A stretch of 64,000 nt of DNA, taken from the NCBI GenBank assembly GCA_964019135.1, contig OZ025255.1, positions 27,281,188 through 27,345,187 on the forward strand, given 5' to 3'. Both the position numbers and the translations under genes were made by a program. Below, one piece after another: positions 27,901-34,042 of this stretch. The stretch comes from Arenicola marina. Its lineage: Eukaryota > Annelida > Polychaeta > Arenicolidae. The notes under the pieces are model-generated. The model had not been told where the DNA came from and did no database searches. It was given only the letters and a program-made list of their open reading frames with translations. The first letter of the stretch is position 1. Each line of letters opens with the position of its first letter.

Positions 27901-29658
27901 GTAATGACTACGTCACTTACGTCTCGACCAATGAGATCAGCTGTAATGACTACGTCACTTACGTTTCGACCAATGAGATCGGCTGTAATGAATACGTCAC
28001 TTACGTCTCGACCAATCAGATCGGATGTCATGAATACGTCACTTGCGCTCAACCAATGAGATCGGCTGTAATGAATACGCCACTTACGTCTCGACCAATC
28101 AGATCGGATGTCATGAATACGTCACTTGCGTCTCAACCAATGAGATGGGCTGTAATGAATACGTCACTTACGTCTCGACCAATGAGATCGGCTGTAACTA
28201 ATACGCCACTTACGTCTCGACCAATGAGATCGGCTGTAATGAATACGCCACTTACGTCTCGACCAATGAGATCGGCTGTAAAGAATGTCACTTACGTCTC
28301 GACCAATGAGATCGGCTCTGCTGTGGATGACGCCCCAGGGTGCGATGCCGATGGTGACGATGTTGTTTCTCGACTGGACGAGAGTGTCGCCCAGAGCTTC
28401 CCCGACGTGGCGCATCACACCTACAATCAGACAAACCCCACACCAGCGTGACAGCCAGGGCATTCCGTATCAGCTCATTCACCCAATAACATCTGATTTG
28501 CCATGGAACCACCGAGTTGAACTGAGTCATGTACGGTACCGGCAGAACGTTTCCCGTTATTTCATTTTGCCATTCCATTGACTTGACTTCCATTGACTTA
28601 CATGAATTCGTTTCATCTATGATAAAACCCCAATTTCCAGGGGGTACCAACCAGTGTTGGTCCCACCGTTACATATACCTATGATCAAACACCAATTTCC
28701 ATTGGGCGCCTACCAGTGTTGGTCCCACCGCTGACGATCCAGGCTCCGGTCGTCTTGGCCGCCTTCAGGAGTCCCTTCCGGAATACCCGCTTCAGCTTCA
28801 TCTGGAGGTCGAAGTTGCGGATCCCGCCGTGGACGGAGATGAGGAGTTTGGGGAGCTCCAGGTCCCATTGCTCCTGGAGCAACTGCAGGATCACGTCCGG
28901 CTTGGTGTCGTGGGCCAGGCGCACAAACTGGCGACACAGGGCGATAATAGGGTGGTTAAGTCGTCGCCTATTATACGGTTGTCGTGGTGGACTTTACGGC
29001 AGTCGTGGTGGAATTGTTGCGTCACGTCAGCGTTACTGATACCTCAATTGCGGATTCAAATTACATTTAGTTGATATTTTATTTTCTTCTCTTTATTATA
29101 TTATCTTTCGTCAAAAATTGTTGGGTTTAGTACATACCGTTAAAAAAAATAATTTACGGCGATATGGTTGGTTACGTTCGGGAATATAACGGCGACAGAC
29201 ACACAGACAGACAGCCAGCCAAACAGACAGACACACAGACAGACAGACACACAGACAGACACACAGCCACACAGACAGACAGCCACACAGACAGGCAGAC
29301 AGACAAACACACAGCCACACAGGGACACAGAAAGACAGCCACACAGGGACACAGAAAGACAGCCACACAGCCACACAGGGACACAGAAAGACAGCCACAC
29401 AGCCAGACAGACCTGCGCCTTGGTAGGGTGAGGGCCCCCTTGAAACTCGATAGTTCCGTAGGCATCCGTAGGGGTCGCCTCGGTGTGGTGCGGGACACTC
29501 CACGCGACGCCGACGTCACACGAGGGCTCAGGCGTCCTCAGCCCCACGTGACGCTGACGTAGGCGGCCGCACCCGCACCGGTTGGCGTCCCGTGAGCTCG
29601 GCAGGAAGCGGACACACTCCCGCTTGTGGAAGGCACGCTCGATCCAAATGCGTTGGCT
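3750..29658 (-). CDS. trpm: TRPM-family cation channel gene, partial (12 exons, N-terminal half)
   Basis: Minus-strand gene spanning these coordinates. Twelve exons total 1722 nt and join in frame into 574 codons with no internal stop. Intron phases from the 5' side are 0, 1, 0, 1, 2, 0, 1, 0, 0, 0, 0. The conceptual protein matches the cytosolic N-terminal homology region (MHR1 to the start of MHR4) of TRPM channels. Landmarks in order are [118 protein letters not shown] and LMVWAVLM. This order and spacing resemble the TRPM1/3/6/7 branch most. TRPM channels are plasma or intracellular membrane channels for Ca2+, Mg2+ and other cations. The six transmembrane helices, pore and C terminus (including any kinase domain) would be encoded left of position 1. 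Exon 1 opens with an acceptor, so at least one more 5' exon exists. Family assignment is near certain; subtype is inferred from recalled sequences. Confidence 0.96.
3961..7892. repeat. 51-bp minisatellite array
   Basis: About 77 copies of a 51-bp unit that includes GTGTGTCATCTCTACTTTGT, ACGAGGCAATGACAGGT and GTGTCACTACAG, with variant sub-blocks such as TTCCCTAGCGTTGGTAGGAG recurring together (for example near 4750, 5010, 5215 and 5625). The array starts about 43 bp upstream of the exon 12 acceptor. Because 51 is 17 codons and units mostly lack stops, open frames of 981 (minus) and 1186 (plus) codons run through it. These are not credible genes. Confidence 0.98.
7893..9109. other. Intron sequence without recognised feature
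   Basis: Single-copy intron sequence between two arrays. It contains poly-G runs near 8265 and 8700 and short open frames with no family resemblance. I see no exon, RNA gene or transposon end. Confidence 0.6.
9110..12695. repeat. 22-bp minisatellite array with E-box motifs
   Basis: About 160 copies of a 22-bp unit, ACAGGCACCATTAACACGTG plus GT. Variants carry CACGTGG, CACGCGG, CATGCGG or CACGTCG, and GGTACC versus GGCACC. A run of T at about 12654-12664 interrupts it near the right end, and units decay after 12300. It lies in the intron between exons 11 and 12. Confidence 0.98.
12974..13105 (-). CDS. trpm: TRPM exon 11
   Basis: 132 nt, residues 475-518, phase 0. Acceptor TGTCCGCAG|CACATT; donor AAGAAG|GTGAGA. 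It encodes [39 protein letters not shown], the strongly conserved LMGGAYR block of MHR3/4. The acceptor lies 15 bp from a CAT/ATC trinucleotide repeat, so the sense strand upstream reads GATGATGGTGGTG with little polypyrimidine tract. Confidence 0.96.
13121..13395. repeat. CAT/ATC trinucleotide-rich tract
   Basis: Imperfect ATC/CAC triplet repeats on the plus strand, abutting the exon 11 acceptor. In the sense strand this is a GAT/GGT-rich, pyrimidine-poor acceptor environment. Confidence 0.9.
13428..13995. repeat. C-rich low-complexity tract
   Basis: Runs of C and CCACCC/CCCCA-rich sequence on the plus strand (G-rich in the transcript). No coding signal. The proline-rich open frame here is compositional. 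Confidence 0.8.
14066..14207. repeat. 49-bp tandem repeat, about 2.9 copies
   Basis: Three near-identical copies of a 49-bp unit starting CATAACTATTACC and ending CACTTGTTGACC, in the intron between exons 10 and 11. Confidence 0.95.
14278..14502 (+). mobile_element. tRNA-derived SINE (family A), plus orientation
   Basis: tRNA-like head with box A (TAGCTCAGTGGGTTAGAG) and box B (GGTTCGAGCCC), then a body containing AGGGGGTTACCCCC and ending GACCAAAAGTGATTAAAGCG. The body matches the copies at 24553-24742, 33786-34040 and the interrupted copy near 56007-56690. Antisense to trpm. No clear target-site duplication was found. Confidence 0.88.
14507..14544 (-). mobile_element. SINE family A head fragment, inverted
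   Basis: AGAGCACTCAATGC plus a short piece ending GGGCCGGCCCC matches the reverse complement of the tRNA-like head of the 33786-34040 copy with an internal deletion. It lies directly next to a plus-oriented SINE copy, forming an inverted pair. Confidence 0.55.
14633..14683 (-). CDS. trpm: TRPM micro-exon 10 (51 bp)
   Basis: 51 nt, residues 458-474, phase 0 at both ends. Acceptor CACCATAG|AAACAAG; donor AAGAAG|GTCAGT. It reads [17 protein letters not shown]. This fills exactly the gap between LEELYNL of exon 9 and HIPEDY of exon 11, where relatives have GPSNTLYHLVRDVKK-like sequence. It is too short to stand out as an open frame. A nearer AG (ACAAG|ATCC) is possible, but reading on from exon 9 in phase 0 it gives a stop, so I chose the upstream AG. 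Confidence 0.88.
15163..15383. repeat. G-rich 15/16-bp array (GGGGGTGGGGGTATATA type)
   Basis: About 14 imperfect units of GGTATATAGGGGGTGGGG or GGTATACCGGGGGTGGGG. It begins about 18 bp inside the intron after the exon 9 donor. The plus strand is G-quadruplex-prone; the trpm transcript would be C-rich here. Confidence 0.93.
15401..15535 (-). CDS. trpm: TRPM exon 9
   Basis: 135 nt, residues 413-457, phase 0 at both ends. Acceptor CTCGCAG|GAGGGC; donor AATCTG|GTCAGT. It encodes [30 protein letters not shown] and [12 protein letters not shown], the helical MHR3 repeats. The G-rich 15/16-bp array starts about 18 bp into the downstream intron. Confidence 0.96.
15660..15990. other. AT-rich intron segment
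   Basis: Strongly AT-rich stretch with TTAATATT and poly-A runs between exons 8 and 9. No gene, RNA or transposon structure recognised. Confidence 0.5.
16123..16223 (-). CDS. trpm: TRPM exon 8
   Basis: 101 nt: completes Gly 379 and encodes 380-412. Acceptor TCTCAG|GTCAGAAC; donor TGGCCG|GTGAGT, phase 0. It encodes [34 protein letters not shown] second AG four bases further in (GTCAG|AACGCC) is rejected as acceptor because it would break the phase with exon 7. Confidence 0.96.
16613..16682 (-). CDS. trpm: TRPM exon 7
   Basis: 70 nt: residues 356-378 plus one base. Acceptor TTCCAG|ATCACC; donor CTCAAGG|GTGAGA, phase 1. It encodes [19 protein letters not shown] followed by ALLK, a highly conserved TRPM block. 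Exact length and phase agree with both neighbours. Confidence 0.96.
16798..16915 (+). mobile_element. Dispersed repeat B, partial copy
   Basis: About 115 bp sharing GATATGGAAACGATGACG, TCGGGGTTCTGATTACGG and TCTCACAGGCCTGGCTGAAG with the longer copy at 17625-17820. Probably a 5'-truncated SINE. Confidence 0.7.
17625..17820 (+). mobile_element. Dispersed repeat B with tRNA-like promoter boxes
   Basis: Contains a box-A-like ATAGCTCAGAGTGAAT and a box-B-like TGTTCGAGTCC, followed by the same body as 16798-16915 (GATATGGACACGATGACG, TCGGGGTTCTGATTATGG). This arrangement suggests a second tRNA-derived SINE family. Confidence 0.6.
18015..18138 (-). CDS. trpm: TRPM exon 6
   Basis: 124 nt: completes a Gly codon (314), then residues 315-355. 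Acceptor TGTTGCAG|GACG; donor GAACTG|GTGAGG, phase 0. It encodes [18 protein letters not shown] and a stretch ending CVKKKEL, matching the TRPM segment that runs into ITVFRMG. The preceding intron (18139-25200) is the one filled by the 19-bp array. Confidence 0.95.
18139..19089. other. Intron sequence without recognised feature
   Basis: Start (3' end in the sense direction) of the 7-kb intron between exons 5 and 6. Includes a poly-G run near 18233. No exon or repeat family recognised. Confidence 0.5.
19090..19545. repeat. Alternating purine-pyrimidine repeat (ACATGTTTACATGTATACAC type)
   Basis: Degenerate repeats of CATGTTTACATGTATACACG about 12-25 bp long. Runs of CA/TG and TA steps make it locally palindromic and Z-DNA-prone. 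Confidence 0.85.
19546..20387. other. Intron sequence without recognised feature
   Basis: Single-copy sequence between two arrays. No exon, transposon end or RNA gene seen. Confidence 0.5.
20388..24308. repeat. 19-bp minisatellite array, about 205 copies
   Basis: Unit TTACCTGGCGTGTACCGGG. Nearly every unit has GGTTACC (a BstEII site). Variants include TGGCGCG, TGCCGTG, CGAGCGTG and a 17-bp unit (GGTGTGTACGGGTTACC). A long block is duplicated: the 17-bp unit and its neighbours occur at 21597 and again at 23268, exactly 1671 bp apart, and a smaller block starting ACGCGCTCTGGGTTAGCTGG recurs near 20478, 20790, 22308 and 22611. On the trpm sense strand each unit reads CAG|GTAACC. It lies in the intron between exons 5 and 6. 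Confidence 0.98.
24553..24742 (-). mobile_element. SINE family A, 5'-truncated, with 12-bp target-site duplication
   Basis: Same body as the full-length copy at 33786-34040 (CTTTTGGTCATATCGCGTCA, CCCGGGGGTAACCCCCTACT). It is flanked by the perfect duplication AAGTACAGCGGG at 24541-24552 and 24743-24754. The tRNA head is missing beyond CGTGCCGTTAGG, as expected for 5' truncation during reverse transcription. Same orientation as trpm. Confidence 0.92.
24822..24860 (-). mobile_element. LINE/SINE 3'-tail-like fragment
   Basis: On the minus strand it reads GGCGCTATATAAACCCAAT followed by AATAATAATATT. This resembles the 3' tail shared by many CR1/L2-type LINEs and dependent SINEs. No body was recognised. 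Confidence 0.4.
24878..24931. repeat. Perfect 22-bp inverted repeat with 10-nt loop
   Basis: Arms 24878-24899 (TATTGCCATGATTTGGCAAT plus AA) and 24910-24931 are exact reverse complements separated by CAATAGCTTA. AT-rich hairpin in the intron upstream of exon 6. Confidence 0.95.
25201..25384 (-). CDS. trpm: TRPM exon 5
   Basis: 184 nt: finishes codon 253, encodes 254-313 and leaves two bases. Acceptor CCCACAG|GGAGC; donor GACGG|GTAAGT, phase 2. It encodes [19 protein letters not shown] and [19 protein letters not shown], the most conserved block of TRPM MHR2. A short SGSRSYS stretch at the start is variable among relatives. Confidence 0.97.
25428..26205. repeat. Degenerate 12-bp array rich in TACGTCAT
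   Basis: About 60 imperfect copies of CGGTACGTCATC and similar. It begins about 45 bp upstream of the exon 5 acceptor and runs through the intron between exons 4 and 5. Most units keep the CRE half-site ACGTCA. Confidence 0.92.
26206..26677. other. Intron sequence without recognised feature
   Basis: Between the 12-bp array and exon 4. No repeat family or additional exon recognised. Confidence 0.5.
26678..26849 (-). CDS. trpm: TRPM exon 4
   Basis: 172 nt: residues 196-252 plus one base. Acceptor GATTTCAG|TGC; donor ACCACGC|GTAAGT, phase 1. It contains [32 protein letters not shown] and SQQKITT, matching the MHR1/MHR2 segment that reads like HSHFILADNGT and LEKHISLQKINT in vertebrate relatives. 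Confidence 0.95.
26850..27761. other. Intron sequence with short ACGC microsatellite
   Basis: Single-copy intron upstream of exon 4. The only structured element is an ACGC tetranucleotide run at about 27301-27332. Open frames here are short and unrecognised. Confidence 0.6.
27762..28295. repeat. 42-bp array derived from the exon 3 end and splice donor
   Basis: About 12-13 copies of a 42-bp unit immediately downstream (sense) of exon 3. In the sense direction each unit reads GTAAGTGACGTATTCATTAC, AG, CCGATCTCATTGGTCGAGAC. The last part is identical or nearly identical to the final 20 bases of exon 3. Seven intronic units retain GAC|GTAAGTG or GTAAGTG intact (near 27913, 27957, 27998, 28083, 28167, 28209, 28251); others decay to GCAAGTG, ACAAATG or similar. 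Spacing is 42 bp except the unit next to the exon, which is 40 bp and shifts the frame. In-frame units would read [14 protein letters not shown]. Confidence 0.95.
28296..28420 (-). CDS. trpm: TRPM exon 3
   Basis: 125 nt: completes codon 154 and encodes residues 155-195. Acceptor ATTGTAG|GTGTG; donor CGAGAC|GTAAGTG, a near-consensus site. It encodes [20 protein letters not shown] and DLIGRD. The exon 3' end and its donor are the apparent founder of the 42-bp array that fills the adjoining 530 bp of intron. Confidence 0.97.
28622..28730. repeat. 62-bp tandem duplication including the exon 2 donor
   Basis: CCAGTGTTGGTCCCACCG occurs at 28713-28730 (exon 2 end plus donor C) and again at 28651-28668 in the intron. 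Flanking CACCAATTTCCATTGGGCGC and CCCCAATTTCCAGGGGGTAC also align. The intronic copy retains ACACTG|GTTGGT. Confidence 0.9.
28714..28927 (-). CDS. trpm: TRPM exon 2
   Basis: 214 nt: residues 83-153 plus the first base of codon 154. Acceptor CGCCAG|TTTGTG; donor ACACTG|GTAGGC, phase 1. Conserved blocks are [30 protein letters not shown] and SGGTNTG, the core of MHR1 and its nucleotide-binding-like SLOG fold in TRPM proteins. The last 17 bases of the exon plus GT are repeated 62 bp downstream in the intron (see 28622-28730). Confidence 0.97.
29196..29412. repeat. ACAGAC/ACAGCC repeat abutting the exon 1 donor
   Basis: ACAG-based tetra- and hexanucleotide repeats on the plus strand, with a 17-bp sub-repeat ACAGGGACACAGAAAGACAG near 29318-29395. 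The repeat runs right up to the donor, so the first intron bases (GTCTGTCTGGCTGTGTGG) are repeat sequence. Confidence 0.93.
29413..29658 (-). CDS. trpm: TRPM exon 1 (first recognised exon)
   Basis: 82 codons, residues 1-82 of the joined product, phase 0 at both ends. It starts after a T-rich tract and ACAG at 29659-29670 (minus strand) and ends CAG|GTCTGT. It contains [18 protein letters not shown], a cysteine-rich CGCGRL, and [12 protein letters not shown], all hallmarks of the TRPM1/3/6/7 N terminus. The reading begins SQRIWIE; relatives often have Met just before an equivalent SQ, so the initiating Met may be supplied by an upstream, mostly untranslated exon that I could not locate. The donor is weak beyond GT because it sits at the edge of a CTGT repeat. 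Confidence 0.93.
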
Positions 29659-30002
29659 CTGTCGTCAAAAAAAGAAAAAGACACCATTACAAAAGAACGT
29701 AAAATTCTGCGCTCCTTCCGGCTAATGTGGCATGTATTTTGTTTTTTACTAGCCCGCCGGTGCATGAACGCAATGGGTACAGCCTATAGCTCGGTGCGAG
29801 ACTCGTTTCGCTGGCTGGCCTGTACGGGAGAAACACAATGATGAGGTCCAAACCTTGAAGACAGGCTCCGGGCTCTGCTTCCATAATGAGACTTAAAACA
29901 CCTGCCCTCCGGGGGGGGGGGGGGGAGGGGGGGGCAGCGAATCCGAGCCGATCATCGTCCGGGTAATGTTCCCCCATTGTGACCGTTACGCGCTGGTCCC
30001 TC

Positions 30003-31135
30003 GGCGCCCGCCGCGACACCTACGGCCGACATGACGGCCAGGGGGCACCCACTGGGACAACGCCCGCCGCGACACCTACGGCCGACATGACGGCCAGGGG
30101 GCACCCAATGGGACAGCGCCCGCCGTGACACCTACGGCCGACATGACGGCCAGGGGGCACCCACTGGGACAGCGCCCGCCGTGACACCTACGGCCGACAT
30201 GACGGCCAGGGGGCACCCACTGGGACAGCGCCCGCCATGACACCTACGGCCGACATGACGGCCAGGGGGCACCCACTGGGACAGCGCCCGCCGTGACACC
30301 TACGGCCGACATGACGGCCAGGGGGCACCCAATGGGACAGCGCCCGCCGTGACACCTACGGCCGACATGACGGCCAGGGGGCACCCACTGGGACAGCGCC
30401 CGCCGTGACACCTACGGCCGACATGACGGCCAGGGGGCACCCACTGGGACAGCGCCCGCCGTGACACCTACGGCCGACATGACGGCCAGGGGGCACCCAC
30501 TGGGACAGCGCCCGCCGTGACACCTACGGGCCGACATGACGGCCAGGGGGCACCCACTGGGACAGCGCCCGCCGTGACACCTACGGCCGACATGACGGCC
30601 AGGGGGCACCCACTGGGACAGCGCCCGCCGTGACACCTACGGCCGACATGACGGCCAGGGGGCACCCACTGGGACAGCGCCCGCCGTGACACCTACGGCC
30701 GACATGACGGCCAGGGGGCACCCACTGGGACAGCGCCCGCCGTGACACCTACGGCCGACATGACGGCCAGGGGGCACCCACTGGGACAGCGCCCGCCGTG
30801 ACACCTACGGGCCGACATGACGGCCAGGGGGCACCCACTGGGACAGCGCCCGCCGTGACACCTACGGCCGACATGACGGCCAGGGGGCACCCACTGGAAC
30901 AGCGCCCGCCGTGACACCTACGGGCCGACATGACGGCCAGGGGGCACCCACTGGGACAGCGCCCGCCGTGACACCTACGGCCGACATGACGGCCAGGGGG
31001 CACCCACTGGGACAGCGCCCGCCGTGACACCTACGGGCCGACATGACGGCCAGGGGGCACCCATTGGGACAGCGCCCGCCGTGACACCTACGGGCCGACA
31101 TGACGGCCAGGGGGCACCCACTGGGACAGCGACAG
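30003..31135. repeat. 56-bp minisatellite array, about 20 copies
   Basis: GC-rich unit containing CCGCCGTGACACCTACGGCC, GACATGACGGCCAGGGGGCA and CCCACTGGGACAGCG. Copies are nearly identical; some have an extra G (CGGGCCGAC, 57 bp). It lies upstream of exon 1. One isolated unit lies at about 33716-33785, with the remainder of another after 34041. Confidence 0.97.
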
Positions 31136-31211
31136 TCCCACTAATGGGGGTCGCCTTCCTGCGACATGCCAAGCCTCTCTAGCAGCTTGCTTCCCTGTAT
31201 AAACCCGGCCC

Positions 31212-31273
31212 TATATATCCCACCTGCCTCGTCCACAAGACATTCACAACTCACATTGACGTCAGTCATGAAG
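31212..31273 (+). promoter_or_regulatory. TATA-like / CRE / ATG-AAG|GT block, copy 1
   Basis: TATATAT (31212-31218), a perfect CRE palindrome TGACGTCA (31257-31264) and ATGAAG followed by GTAAAC (31268-31279). The order and spacing (56 bp from TATA to ATG) look like a core promoter and a tiny first coding exon encoding Met-Lys. The whole block is duplicated with identical spacing at 34156-34217. No following exon was found, so function is inference. Confidence 0.35.
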
Positions 31274-31363
31274 GTAAACTAAATCAGAAATCAGGTCCCC
31301 TTAGAAATCGATCGCTTAATTTTCGTTTTTTTATTTTTTTATTATTATTATTTAGTCGATTAA

Positions 31364-31661
31364 AGTTACTATTTCAACAAATTTTGCGGCGGGGGTGTTC
31401 CGTCAGATCACGTGAGGCGCCGCGGCTGTTGGAACAGCTGTAAACACTGTATAACACTCTGCCTCAAGGAGGCGCTGCCAGTCTAGTATATATATATGGT
31501 TGGTACCAGTGACTTCCGGAAAGTTAGTCGTTGGCGCTCGCCCAGGCGGAGATTACTTCATGCGTGTTACGTCACCAGCACATCAACATCACTGTACACA
31601 CGTTTTTTCTCCGCCAGATTTGGATCACAATGAATGTTTACTTTTTGTTGTAATAGTAACT
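31364..31661. mobile_element. TTAA-flanked MITE (piggyBac-like), 298 bp
   Basis: Starts AGTTACTATTTCAACAAA and ends with the reverse complement of AGTTACTATTACAACAAA (18-bp terminal inverted repeats, one mismatch). It is flanked by TTAA at 31360-31363 and 31662-31665. The paralogous segment near 34307 has a single TTAA at the same point (GTCGGTTAATCATG) and no insert, giving a natural empty site. TTAA duplication is typical of the piggyBac superfamily. No transposase encoded. Confidence 0.9.
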
Positions 31662-31867
31662 TTAATCATGTCCGATTACTTCTGCAACAGTTGTTTTAAC
31701 CTTAAAAAATATTCATAACAATGAATGTCGTCGGTCGGTATTCATGTCTCCGCAATGATAAATCTACGGCCTGATTAGTGCAAGCGTGATCTAATCTGAT
31801 CGCTAACATTCATGCCTCAATCCTGCTCGGCATCACAAAAAGTGTGCACTAAATTCGTGCACTACAC

Positions 31868-33010
31868 ATGTATCGGTGACGGTGACTACACATATATCGG
31901 TGACGGTGATGGTGACTACACATATATCGGTGACAGTGACGGTGACTATACATATACCGGTGACGGTGACGGTGACGATGACTACCCATATATCGGTGAC
32001 GGTTGCTACACATATATCGGTGACGGTGACGGTGACTACCCATATACCGGTGACGGTGACGGTGACTACCCATATATCGGTGACGGTGACTACACATATA
32101 TCGGTGACGGTGACGGTTGCTACACATATATCAGTGACGGTGACGGTGACTACCCATATACCGGTGACGGTGACGGTGACTACCCATATATCGGTGACGG
32201 TGACTACACATATATCGGTGACGGTGACGGTTGCTACACATATATCGGTGACGGTGACTACATATATATCGGTGACGGTGACGGTGACTACACATATATC
32301 GGTGACGGTGACGGTGACTACATATATATCGGTGACGGTGACGGTGACTACACATACATCGGTGACGGTGACGGTGACTACCCATAAATCGGTGACGGTG
32401 ACGGTGACTACCCATATACCGGTGACGGTGACTACCCATATATCGGTGACGGTGACGGTTGCTACATATATATCGGTGACGGTGACTGTGACGTTGACTA
32501 CCCATATATCGGTGACGGTTGGTACACATATATCGGTGACAGTGACGGTGACTACATATATATCGGTGACGGTGACGGTGACTACCCATATATCGGTGAC
32601 GGTGACTACACATATATCGGTGACGGTGACGGTGACTACACATATATCGGTGACTGTGACAGTGACTACCCATAAATCGGTGATGGTGACGGTGACTACC
32701 CATATACCGGTGACGGTGACGGTGACTACCCATATATCGGTGACGGTGACGGTTGCTACACATATATCGGTGACGGTGACGGTGACGGTGACTACATATA
32801 TATCGGTGACGGTGACGGTCACGGTCACGGTGACTACCCATAAATCGGTGACGGTGACGGTGACTACCCATATACCGGTGAGGGTGACGGTGACTACCCA
32901 TATATCTGTGACGGTAACGGTTGCTACACATATATCGGTGACGGTGACGGTGACGTTGACTACATATATATCGGTGACGGTGACGGTGACTACACATATA
33001 TCGGTGACGC
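31868..33010. repeat. GGTGAC-based array, variable unit (first locus)
   Basis: Units of TACACATATATC or TACCCATATATC plus two to five copies of GGTGAC, with substitutions (TTGCTAC, TATACCGG, GTGACAG). Less homogeneous than the related array at 34516-37153. The hexamer GGTGAC keeps several frames open on both strands. Confidence 0.96.
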
Positions 33011-33491
33011 AGCACACGCATCTTCCAACTTACGATGAACTGTCAGGCCAAAATACTGTTTCTGCCATATTTATCAATACATTTGACACAAATTATGAGA
33101 CCTGCTAACTAGGGCCGAAGTACATCCGCGCATTATACAATCTTTCATAATCTCATGTCTAATATACTGCCCTTTGTCAAGATTAATGTCAGTTATATCT
33201 GTTTGTAGAGGTTGGGAGCCTGCGGTGGATGGATAATACTAGCCCTGGCGCATGGCCCTTACGACCTCAACCCTAACGGGGGTGTAAGGGCCATGCCATA
33301 CACATGGTCAAAAAAGTAGCATTGCATCACCCAGCTCGCTTCGATGAATGATAGTCGATTATGAGGACGAACCTACCTCTCCTAATCGCCTCGACCCTCT
33401 TCTTCAGACATTACTTGGACCATAGGATGCATTCATTTTAAAGTTTGCTCTCTACTTCTTGCACATCAATGATATTTTCGTCAGTCGTTAA

Positions 33492-33710
33492 CGGTTTACC
33501 CTCTCTGCCGCTTCAAATATTTCAATGCAGTTGCCGCGGCTCGTTTGTTGACATCAGGCAATACACCCGACAGCTTCCGCATGGCAGCGCCACTAATTCT
33601 CGTTGTGTGTCTAGTCGTGCGTGCGTTTTAGACGCAACTAGCGGCGCCGCCATGCGGATGATGTCGGTTCTATTGCCTGGTCACATTTGAAGCGTCAGAG
33701 AGGAAAGCCG
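33492..33710. mobile_element. Palindromic TTAA-flanked MITE, 219 bp
   Basis: TTAA at 33488-33491 and 33711-33714 bracket imperfect inverted ends: CGGTTTACCCTCTCTGCCGC on the left, and the reverse complement of CGGCTTTCCTCTCTGACGC on the right. Similarity continues inward through CTTCAAAT, CAGGCAATA, CCGACA and CCGCATGG on both arms. The left arm has an extra stretch of about 30 bp. Its right edge abuts a 56-bp satellite unit. Confidence 0.7.
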
Positions 33711-33785
33711 TTAACAACCGACATGACGGCCAGGGGGCACCCACTGGGACAGCGCCCGCCGTGACACCTACGGCCGTTATGACGG

Positions 33786-34040
33786 TTGGTCGGTTATTCA
33801 GGACGCTTTAACCACTTTTGGTCATATCGCGTCAATGGGAGAAGGAAGGGAGAGTGGAGCCATGTCTCCGGGGGTAACCCCCTACTCTTTACGAAGAAAG
33901 ACATGGGATTTTTATCCTGCGACCACACAGACATGGCCACAGCGGGGCTCGAACCACCGACCCACGTGCCGTTAGGCTCTCAGGTGACCAGAGCACTCAA
34001 TGCAAGCGCTCTAGCCCACTGAGCTGTCGCGCCGGCCCCC
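33786..34040 (-). mobile_element. Full-length SINE family A with 10-bp target-site duplication
   Basis: Minus orientation, 255 bp. The tRNA-like head at the right end reads GGGGGCCGGCGCGACAGCTC, with box A GCTCAGTGGGCTAGAGCGC and box B GGTTCGAGCCCC. The body contains GGGGGTTACCCCCGG and ends near GACCAAAAGTGGTTAAAGCG, then CCTGAATAACCGACCAA. It is flanked by GTTATGACGG at 33776-33785 and 34041-34050. The target is inside a 56-bp satellite unit. Confidence 0.95.
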
Positions 34041-34042
34041 GT

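Larger units (their letters stand above)
31098..31866 (+). repeat. Segmental duplication copy 1 (paralogue of 34043-34508)
   Basis: Apart from the MITE at 31364-31661, this segment aligns almost base for base with 34043-34508, from the last 56-bp satellite unit, through the TATA/CRE/ATG block and an AT-rich part, to CCTGCTCGGCATCACAAAAA just before the GGTGAC-type array. Confidence 0.92.

Noticed and set aside
31364-31661. Coding capacity in the TTAA element
   Set aside because: Only 298 bp; the open frame crossing its left end extends into flanking DNA and shows no transposase motif.
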